A stretch of DNA of 9,830 nt. Origin: Sphingomonas sp. UBA1000. Its GTDB lineage: Bacteria; Pseudomonadota; Alphaproteobacteria; Sphingomonadales; Sphingomonadaceae. The notes under the pieces were generated by a model that saw nothing but the letters and a program-made list of their open reading frames with translations, searched no databases and was not told the origin of the DNA. How positions within the stretch are numbered: position 1 is the stretch's first letter; the number at the start of each line of letters is the position of its first letter. The translations under genes were made by a program, and so were the position numbers. The stretch lies in NCBI GenBank assembly GCA_002291855.1, contig DBAW01000215.1, positions 7,871 to 17,700 of the forward strand. Direction: 5' to 3'. Shown here piece by piece: positions 1 to 6,158 of the stretch.

Positions 1-364
1 GGTGCCGGCGGCGGTGGCGCGGCTGGTGCGGCGCGTGCGCGCGGCCGTCGCGCCGCTTCCGGTGCGCGTGCACCTGCACAACACCCGCGGCACCGGCATC
101 GCCAATGTCTGGGCGGCGATCGAGGCCGGGGCGGCGACCATCGACACCGCGCTGGGCGGGCTGGGCGGCTGCCCGTTCGCCAAAGGCGCGGCGGGCAATG
201 TCGCGACCGAGGACGTGATCTACATGCTCGACCGGTCGGGGATCGCGACCGGGCTTGATCTTGAACGGCTGATCGAGGCCGGTCGCTGGCTGGCCGGCAT
301 CATGGACAAGGATCTGCCGGGGATGATGGGCCGGGCCGGCCCCTTCCCCGCGCGCGCAATCTGA
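1..364 (+). CDS. HMG-CoA lyase-like enzyme, C-terminal part (5' end outside window)
   Basis: This is the last 120 codons of a TIM-barrel lyase of the HMG-CoA lyase group; the full proteins are about 300 residues. Family members cleave a 3-hydroxy-3-methylacyl-CoA to acetyl-CoA and a keto acid, using a divalent metal. Seen here (numbered from the GTG at 2, which is probably not the true start): HLHNTRGTG at 24-32, giving the HxH metal ligands; GLGGCPFAKGAAGNVATED at 52-70, the family signature with the catalytic-loop Cys at 57 and the metal-ligand Asn at 66. Classical HMG-CoA lyases have HDTYGQ where this one has HNTRGTG, so the substrate may not be HMG-CoA itself. The frame ends in TGA at 362-364, 13 bp before the hyuA-like gene, which suggests one operon. 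The family is secure and the exact substrate is unknown. A citramalyl-CoA-type or other hydroxyacyl-CoA lyase is a possible alternative. Confidence 0.88.
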   Translation, partial: VPAAVARLVRRVRAAVAPLPVRVHLHNTRGTGIANVWAAIEAGAATIDTALGGLGGCPFAKGAAGNVATEDVIYMLDRSGIATGLDLERLIEAGRWLAGIMDKDLPGMMGRAGPFPARAI

Positions 365-377
365 AAGAGGGGAAGAC

Positions 378-2426
378 ATGGCCTATCGCCTGGGCGTCGA
401 CGTCGGCGGCACCTTTACCGACCTGCTGCTGTTCGACGAATCAACCGGTCGCTTCTGGCGCGACAAGACGCCGTCGACGCCCGCCGACAGCTCGGTCGGC
501 ATTCTGAACGGCGTCCGCCAGATCTGCGCCACCGCCGGCATCGACCCGGCGCAGATCGAGATTTTCCTGCACGGCACGACGGTGGCGACCAATGCGGTGC
601 TGGAGGGCAAGGGCGCGCGCGTCGGGCTGATCGTGACCGAAGGCTATCGCGACATCATGCAGATCGCGCGCAGCTTCGTCCCCGGCGGGCTGGCCGGCTG
701 GATCATCTGGCCCAAGCCGAAGCCGCTGGCAGCGCTTGAGGACACGATTGCGGTCGGCGGGCGGATCGGTGCCGACGGGGCCGAGGTGCGCCCGCTCGAC
801 GAAGCCGGGGCGCGCCGCGCGCTTGAACAGCTCAAGGCCGCCGGGGTCGAGGCGGTGACGGTGTCGCTGATCAACGCCTATGTGAACGGCGCGCATGAAC
901 GGCGGATCGGCGACCTGGCGGCCGAGATCCTGCCCGGCGTGCCGGTCTCGCTCAGCCATGAGGTCCTGCCCGAGATGCAGGAATATGAGCGCACGCTGTC
1001 GACAGTCGCCAACGCCTCGGTGCGGCCGGTCGTCTCGCGCTATGTCAGCAATCTGCGCACCAAGCTGCGCGAGACCGGCATGGCCGGCAAGATCGCGCTG
1101 CTGCGCTCCGATGGCGGGCTGATGTCGTCGGAAAAGGCCGAGGAGCATCCGGTCAACATCCTGATGTCCGGCCCGGCGGGCGGCGTGACCGGCGCGCTGT
1201 GGGTGGCGCGCCATGCCGGGCTGCGCAACATCCTGACCCTCGATGTCGGCGGCACCTCCACCGATGTCGCGCTGATCGAAAATCTGGAGCCGCGCCGCCA
1301 GCGCACGACCGAGGTCGGCCATCTCGCGGTCCGCGCCTCCGCGCTCGACGTCAAAACCGTTGGCGCGGGCGGCGGCTCGATCGCCTATGTGCCCGAACTG
1401 ACCGGGGCGCTGCGCGTCGGGCCGCAATCGGCGGGCGCGGTGCCCGGCCCGGTCGCCTATGGCAAGGGCGGCACGCTGCCGACCGTCACCGACGCCAATG
1501 TCGTGCTCGGCTATCTGCCCGAAAACCTGCTTGGCGGCACCTTCACGCTCGACCGGGCGGGGGCGCGGCGCGCGGTGCAGACCATCGCCGATGCGCTGGG
1601 CATCGACCTGATGGCGGCGGCGCGCGGGATCATCGACATCGTCAACGAAAACATGTTCGGCGCGCTTCGGATGATCTCGGTCCAGCAGGGCTATGATCCG
1701 CGCGATTTCGCGCTGATGGGCTTTGGCGGGGCCGGGCCGCTGCATGTCAACGCGGTCGCGCGGCTGATGGGCAGCTGGCCCGCCGTGTCGCCGGTGTCGC
1801 CCGGCGTGCTGTGCGCGCTCGGCGACGCGACGACGCGGGTGCGCACCGAAACCGCGCGCTCCTTCTCGCGGCTTGCTCACCAGACCGACGAGGCCGAGCT
1901 GATCGCCGTGCTCGACGAGATGGCGGCGCAGACCCGCGCCGAGCTGGCCGCCGACGGCGTGGCGGATGGCGACATCACCAGCCTGTTCGAAGTCGATGTC
2001 CGCTATCAGGGCCAGGCGTTCGAGGTCGCGCTGACCATCGATCCGGCGACGCTGCGCCGCGACGGGATTGCCGGGCTGACCGCGCGCTTCGATGCCGAGC
2101 ATCTGCGCCTGTTCACCTTCAACATGGAAACCGCGCACGAGATCGTCAATCTGCGCGCCGTGGCGCTGGGCCGGGCGCTCGACCTGCCGGCGGCCGAGCT
2201 GCCGCAGGGCGACGGCAACCCGGCGGCCGCGCGCATCCGCGACCATCTGCTGTGGATGGACGGGCGCGAACAGGCAGCGGTGATCTATGACCGGGCGCGG
2301 CTGCGCGCCGGCGACGTGATCCCCGGCCCCGCCATCGTCACCGAGATGGATTCCACCACGCTCATCGAATCCGGCCATGTCGCGACCGTCGACCGGGTCG
2401 GCAACATCCTGATCACCCCGGCCTGA
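378..2426 (+). CDS. hyuA: Hydantoinase/oxoprolinase family protein, subunit A (ATP-binding)
   Basis: This 682-residue cytoplasmic protein is full length for HyuA / N-methylhydantoinase A / acetone carboxylase beta. With HyuB the family does ATP-dependent opening of cyclic amides (hydantoins, 5-oxoproline, lactams) or, in some branches, ketone carboxylation. The actin-fold ATPase motifs are intact: DVGGTFTD at 8-15, HGTTVATNAV from 65, SGPAGG at 264-269, a second phosphate loop DVGGTSTD at 289-296, GAGGGS at 329-334 and GFGGAGPLH at 448-456. The ATG at 378 is preceded by GAGGGG at 367-372, five bases upstream. The hyuB-like gene follows after 12 bp, as usual for this two-subunit enzyme. One odd stretch is at about 97-113, which reads SFVPGGLAGWIIWPKPK, whereas typical hydantoinases carry a polar RP-LYDL type segment. 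This suggests a separate clade with a different substrate. The family call is firm; hydrolase versus carboxylase is open, and the absence of an acetone-carboxylase gamma gene in this window leans towards hydrolase. Confidence 0.93.
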   Translation: MAYRLGVDVGGTFTDLLLFDESTGRFWRDKTPSTPADSSVGILNGVRQICATAGIDPAQIEIFLHGTTVATNAVLEGKGARVGLIVTEGYRDIMQIARSFVPGGLAGWIIWPKPKPLAALEDTIAVGGRIGADGAEVRPLDEAGARRALEQLKAAGVEAVTVSLINAYVNGAHERRIGDLAAEILPGVPVSLSHEVLPEMQEYERTLSTVANASVRPVVSRYVSNLRTKLRETGMAGKIALLRSDGGLMSSEKAEEHPVNILMSGPAGGVTGALWVARHAGLRNILTLDVGGTSTDVALIENLEPRRQRTTEVGHLAVRASALDVKTVGAGGGSIAYVPELTGALRVGPQSAGAVPGPVAYGKGGTLPTVTDANVVLGYLPENLLGGTFTLDRAGARRAVQTIADALGIDLMAAARGIIDIVNENMFGALRMISVQQGYDPRDFALMGFGGAGPLHVNAVARLMGSWPAVSPVSPGVLCALGDATTRVRTETARSFSRLAHQTDEAELIAVLDEMAAQTRAELAADGVADGDITSLFEVDVRYQGQAFEVALTIDPATLRRDGIAGLTARFDAEHLRLFTFNMETAHEIVNLRAVALGRALDLPAAELPQGDGNPAAARIRDHLLWMDGREQAAVIYDRARLRAGDVIPGPAIVTEMDSTTLIESGHVATVDRVGNILITPA

Positions 2427-2438
2427 GGGAGCGACCCG

Positions 2439-4313
2439 ATGCCCGCCACCATCATCCAAACCAACGCCACTCCCTTTGCCGCCACGCGCGTCGATCCGGT
2501 GACGCTCGACATCATCGAAAATGCGCTGCGCAACGCCCGCACCGAAATGGACGCGACGCTGGTGCGCACCGCCATGTCGCCGGGCATCCGCGAACAGGGC
2601 GACGCCTTTCCGCTGATCGCCGACCATCAGGGCCGGATGATCGTCGGCCAATTCGGCTCGTTCATCGGCGGCTTCCTCGCCGGCTATGACGGCACGGTCG
2701 AGGACGGGGACATGTTCTTCCTGTCCGATCCCTATAGCTGCGACGGCGCGATCAGCCATTCCAATGACTGGCTGGTGCTGCTGCCGGTGTTCCGGGGCGG
2801 GCGGCTGCTCGCCTATACGGCGATGTTCGGCCACCAGTCCGACATTGGCGGCAAGGTGCCGGGATCGATGCCGATCACCGCGCGCGCGATCTTTGAAGAA
2901 GGGGTGCGCATCCCGCCGGTCAAAATCTATGCGCGCGGCGTCTACAATGCCGATCTGGTCAGGCTGGTCATGCACCAGACGCGCAAGCCTGATTGGTGCA
3001 AGGCCGATCTCAACGCGCTGATCGCCGCCTGCCGGGTGGCGGCGCGGCGCGTGGTCGAGATGGCCGACCGGTTCGGCGAGGATCTCTATGTCGCCGCTAC
3101 CCAGGAGCTGCTCGCCCGCAACCACCGCGCGATGAAGCAGCTGATCACGACCGCAATCGGCGAGGAACCGGTCAGTTTCGAAGATCATATCTGCGACGAC
3201 GGGCTGGGGTTCGGTCCCTATCGCATCCGCTGCACCATGTGGCGCGAGGGCGAGAAGGTGATCCTGGATTTCGACGGCACCGACCCGCAGTCGCGCGCGT
3301 CGATCAACTTCTTCCTCAACGAAAACATGTTCAAGATGTTCTTCGGCATCTACATGATCATGGTCTTCGACCCGCAGATCCTGTTCAATGACGGGTTTTA
3401 CGATCTGATCGAGGTCCGCATCCCCGAAGGCTCGCTGCTCAAGCCGCGCTTCCCCGCCGCATTGTCGGGGCGCACCCATGCGCTGGGGCGGATTTTCGAC
3501 ATTCTGGGCGGGCTGCTCGGCCAGAAGACGCCGGAGTTCCTGAACGCGGCGGGATTCTCGTCCAGCCCGCATCTCTTCTATTCGGGCACCGATGCCGAGG
3601 ACCGCTATTTCCAGCTGTTCCAGATCGGCTTTGGCGGCATTCCGGGGCGGCCGCTGGGCGACGGGCCGGACGGCCATTCGTTGTGGCCGGGCTTTACCAA
3701 CGTGCCCAACGAGTTTCTCGAACGCTATTTCCCGCTGCGGATCGAACGCTACGAAACCGAACCCGATTCGGGCGGCGCGGGGCTGCACCGGGGCGGCAAC
3801 GGCATCCACATGACCTACCGGTTCCTCGAACCCGGCATGATCGCCATCCATGACGATCGCTGGTTCACTCATCCCTGGGGCGTCAATGGCGGCGAGCCGG
3901 GGGCGCGGGCGCGCAAGATCCTGGAAAAGGCCGACGGGACGCAGACGATCATCGGCAACAAGGTCGAGGATGTCGAAGTCGAGGCGGGCGACCAGCTGCA
4001 CTTCATCACCTGGGGCGGCGGCGGCTGGGGCGACCCGCTGGCGCGCGACCCCGATCTGGTCGCGCGCGAGGTGCGCGAGGGGCTGGTGACGGTGGCCGGC
4101 GCGCGGCGTTACGGCGTCGTCGTCACCGACGGCCAGGTCGATCAGGCGGCGACCGCGGCACTGCGCGCGGAGATCGAGGCCGGGCGGTCAGGACCGCTGC
4201 CGCTGTTCAACCATGGCCCGTCGATCGAGGCGCTGCGCGCGGCGTCGCTCAGCGACACCGGCCTGCCCGCGCCGCGCCCGCCGGTCTGGACCCGCAAGGC
4301 GGAGGCGGCGTGA
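2439..4313 (+). CDS. hyuB: Hydantoinase/oxoprolinase family protein, subunit B (metal-site subunit)
   Basis: This 624-residue cytoplasmic protein is the partner of the preceding HyuA-like ATPase and belongs to the HyuB / N-methylhydantoinase B / acetone carboxylase alpha family, whose size range it fits. It opens with DPVTLDIIENALRNA, the usual HyuB N-terminus. SDPYSCDGAISHSND at 96-110 stands where many members have NDPY-GGTHLPD. HQSDIGG at 132-138 is followed by VPGSMP and EEGVRIPPVK, all strongly conserved in the family. DSGGAGLHRGGNGI lies near 444-457, and GGGGWGDP at 526-533 leads into the C-terminal AREVREGLV...YGVVV segment. The ATG at 2439 has GAGGGA at 2425-2430, overlapping the hyuA stop codon. 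The stop overlaps the next start as TGATG, so the CoA-transferase is translationally coupled. The variant first metal-site motif points to a subgroup away from classical hydantoinases. No frameshift is visible. Confidence 0.93.
   Translation: MPATIIQTNATPFAATRVDPVTLDIIENALRNARTEMDATLVRTAMSPGIREQGDAFPLIADHQGRMIVGQFGSFIGGFLAGYDGTVEDGDMFFLSDPYSCDGAISHSNDWLVLLPVFRGGRLLAYTAMFGHQSDIGGKVPGSMPITARAIFEEGVRIPPVKIYARGVYNADLVRLVMHQTRKPDWCKADLNALIAACRVAARRVVEMADRFGEDLYVAATQELLARNHRAMKQLITTAIGEEPVSFEDHICDDGLGFGPYRIRCTMWREGEKVILDFDGTDPQSRASINFFLNENMFKMFFGIYMIMVFDPQILFNDGFYDLIEVRIPEGSLLKPRFPAALSGRTHALGRIFDILGGLLGQKTPEFLNAAGFSSSPHLFYSGTDAEDRYFQLFQIGFGGIPGRPLGDGPDGHSLWPGFTNVPNEFLERYFPLRIERYETEPDSGGAGLHRGGNGIHMTYRFLEPGMIAIHDDRWFTHPWGVNGGEPGARARKILEKADGTQTIIGNKVEDVEVEAGDQLHFITWGGGGWGDPLARDPDLVAREVREGLVTVAGARRYGVVVTDGQVDQAATAALRAEIEAGRSGPLPLFNHGPSIEALRAASLSDTGLPAPRPPVWTRKAEAA
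4301..4305 (+). promoter_or_regulatory. Ribosome binding site that decides the CoA-transferase start
   Basis: GGAGG lies seven bases before the ATG at 4313 but only four before the GTG at 4310. This favours the ATG, which also forms a TGATG overlap with the hyuB stop codon. Confidence 0.6.
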
Positions 4314-5497
4314 TGGCGGGCGCACTTGCCGGAATCCGCGTCGTCGAACTGGGCCAGCTGATCGCCGGCCCGTTCTGCGGCCAGCTGCTGGGCGACATGG
4401 GCGCCGATGTCATCAAGGTCGAGCCGCCCGGCGCAGGCGATCCGATGCGCGCCTGGGGCCGGGGCGAACACAAACTGTGGTGGGAGGTGGTGTCGCGCAA
4501 CAAGCGCTCGGTCAGCGCCAATCTGCGCGTGCCCGCGGGGCAGGATCTGGTCCGCCGGCTGGCGGCCGGGGCCGATATCCTGATCGAGAATTTCAAGCCC
4601 GGCACGATGGAGAAATGGGGGCTGGGGCCGGATGCGCTCCACGCGCTCAACCCGCGCCTGATCATCGTGCGCGTCTCCGGCTATGGCCAGAGCGGGCCCT
4701 ATTCGGCGCGTGCCGGCTTTGGCGGCATTGGCGAGGCGATGGGCGGCTGGCGCTACATCGTCGGCGATCCCGACCGGCCGCCCAGCCGCATGGGGGTGTC
4801 GATCGGCGACAGCCTGGCGGCGACCTATGGCTGTCTGGGCGCGCTGGCAGCGCTGCACGCCCGCGAACGCACCGGGCGCGGCCAGGTGGTCGATTCGGCG
4901 CTGTATGAGGCGGTGCTGCAGGTGATGGAAAGCCTGATCCCCGAATATCAGCTGTCCGGCTATATCCGCGAACGATCGGGGTCGAAGCTGCCGGGCATCG
5001 CGCCGTCGAACGTCTATCGCTGCCGCGACGGCGAATATCTGATCGGCGCCAATCAGGATGCGGTGTTCGCCCGGCTGTGCGCGGCAATGGGCCGGCCCGA
5101 ACTGGCAACCGATCCCGATTATGTCGATCATGTCGCGCGCGGCCGCAATCAGGACCGGCTCGACCAGATCATCGAAGACTGGACGCTGACGCTGACCGTC
5201 GCCGAGGTCGAGGCGCTGATGATCGCCCATTCCATCCCGGCGGGAAAAATCTATCGTGCGCCCGAAATGCTCGAAGATCCGCATTTCGCCGCGCGCAAGG
5301 CGGTGATCGAGGTGGCGACCGAACGCTGGGGACCGGTCAAGATGCAGAACGCCTTTCCCAAACTGTCCGACACGCCAAGCGATGTGCGCAGCGCCGCCCC
5401 CGCGACGGTCGGCCAGCACAATCGCGAGGTCTATGGCGAGCTTCTGGGGCTGAGCGCGGCCGATCTGGACGCACTGGCCGCCGCCGGGGCGATCTGA
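4313..5497 (+). CDS. Family III (CaiB/BaiF) CoA-transferase
   Basis: This 394-residue protein has the typical family III length of about 400. Such enzymes move CoA between acids, often from succinyl-CoA to a hydroxy- or dicarboxylic acid, through an aspartyl-CoA intermediate. Visible features: the N-terminal LAGIRVVELGQLIAGPFCGQ with GADVIKVEPPGAGDPMR, the CoA-binding region; ADILIENFKPG; the SGYGQSGPY loop; and IGDSLAA with Asp166, the expected catalytic residue. The C-terminal half has the family's PHFAARK segment near 323. I start it at the ATG at 4313; the GTG at 4310 is possible but sits too close to the GGAGG. Its stop overlaps the next start as TGATG. Placed between HyuAB and an acyl-CoA lyase, it probably activates the acid released by this pathway, like the succinyl-CoA:HMG CoA-transferases. 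The actual substrate is not readable from sequence. Confidence 0.92.
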   Translation: MAGALAGIRVVELGQLIAGPFCGQLLGDMGADVIKVEPPGAGDPMRAWGRGEHKLWWEVVSRNKRSVSANLRVPAGQDLVRRLAAGADILIENFKPGTMEKWGLGPDALHALNPRLIIVRVSGYGQSGPYSARAGFGGIGEAMGGWRYIVGDPDRPPSRMGVSIGDSLAATYGCLGALAALHARERTGRGQVVDSALYEAVLQVMESLIPEYQLSGYIRERSGSKLPGIAPSNVYRCRDGEYLIGANQDAVFARLCAAMGRPELATDPDYVDHVARGRNQDRLDQIIEDWTLTLTVAEVEALMIAHSIPAGKIYRAPEMLEDPHFAARKAVIEVATERWGPVKMQNAFPKLSDTPSDVRSAAPATVGQHNREVYGELLGLSAADLDALAAAGAI

Positions 5498-6120
5498 TGA
5501 CCGGGCTGGCCGACAGCTACGGGGCCGATTTTCGCGGCTCGCTGCCCTTTGGCGCGCGCCCGGCGCTGATCGTCGTCGATGCGGTGACCGGCTATGTCGA
5601 TCCGGCGGCCCCCATCTATGCCGGCGGCGAACATGCGCTGCCGGTGATTGCCCGGCTGCTCGGCGTCGCGCGCGACCGGGGGGTGCCGGTCATCTACACG
5701 GTCGTCAGCTACCGGGCGGACGGGGCCGATGGCGGGCTGTTCTGGCGCAAGCTGCCGGCGCTGCGCGCGTTCGTCGAAGGATCGCCATTTGCCCGCATCC
5801 CCGACCAGATCGCCCCGCGCGCCGATGAGCTGGTGCTGACCAAACATTATGCCTCGGCGTTTTTCGGGACGACGCTGGCGACCGACCTCGCCGCGCGGCG
5901 GATCGACACATTGGTCATCACCGGCTTCTCGACCTCGGGCTGCATCCGCGCGACCGCGCTCGACGCGCTCCAGCACGGCTATGCGCCGTTCGTGGTCAGC
6001 GATGCCTGTGGCGACCGCCACCCCGCCCCGCACGAGGCCAATCTGTTCGACCTGCAGGCCAAATATGCCGAAGTGGTGACCGCCGACCGCGCCGCCGCGC
6101 TGATGGCGGGAAAGCCCTGA
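5497..6120 (+). CDS. Isochorismatase-superfamily cysteine hydrolase, N-carbamoylsarcosine amidohydrolase-like
   Basis: This 207-residue cytoplasmic amide hydrolase has the full Asp-Lys-Cys triad: Asp28 in IVVDAVTGYVDP, Lys116 in VLTKHYASAFFGT and Cys149 in STSGCIRATALDALQHGY. The 33-residue Lys-to-Cys spacing equals that of the well-known N-carbamoylsarcosine amidohydrolase (Lys144 and Cys177). The late block SDACGDRHPAPHEANLFDLQ is also typical of that branch rather than of isochorismatase or nicotinamidase. Known relatives release ammonia from carbamoyl or amide groups. Following HyuAB, which opens cyclic amides, it plausibly hydrolyses the ring-opened amide or carbamoyl product. The start at 5497 is chosen because it overlaps the CoA-transferase stop as TGATG and gives the correct N-terminus. 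The ribosome site is weak (GGGG at 5486-5489), so coupling probably drives translation. Maleamate-type amidase is an alternative role. Confidence 0.88.
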   Translation: MTGLADSYGADFRGSLPFGARPALIVVDAVTGYVDPAAPIYAGGEHALPVIARLLGVARDRGVPVIYTVVSYRADGADGGLFWRKLPALRAFVEGSPFARIPDQIAPRADELVLTKHYASAFFGTTLATDLAARRIDTLVITGFSTSGCIRATALDALQHGYAPFVVSDACGDRHPAPHEANLFDLQAKYAEVVTADRAAALMAGKP

Positions 6121-6158
6121 GCGCGCGGGGCTTAAACGATCGTCACAGCGCCGCGCGC
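6121..6158. repeat. Short GC inverted repeat at the convergent gene ends
   Basis: GCGCGCGG at 6121-6128 is the exact reverse complement of CCGCGCGC at 6151-6158, with a 22-base loop that includes the TonB receptor stop codon. It could form a hairpin in transcripts from either side and help end both operons. There is no T-tract on either strand and such pairs arise easily in DNA this GC-rich, so it is a weak terminator candidate only. The 22 bp between the two stops (6121-6142) hold nothing else. Confidence 0.25.

Noticed and set aside
441..4001. A 1186-codon open frame on the minus strand, opposite hyuA and hyuB
   Set aside because: Its translation is rich in Arg, His, Asp, Gln and Ala with no recognisable domain, and it lies opposite two clearly conserved genes and crosses their junction. 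Long antisense frames are expected at this GC content and codon bias.
4142..5419. A 425-codon minus-strand open frame opposite the CoA-transferase
   Set aside because: Same low-complexity antisense composition and no motif; the plus-strand CoA-transferase explains the sequence.
5077..5496. Upstream extension of the cysteine hydrolase frame by 140 codons
   Set aside because: The extension is an Arg-rich shadow of the CoA-transferase; the ATG at 5497 gives a normal-length hydrolase with a TGATG overlap.
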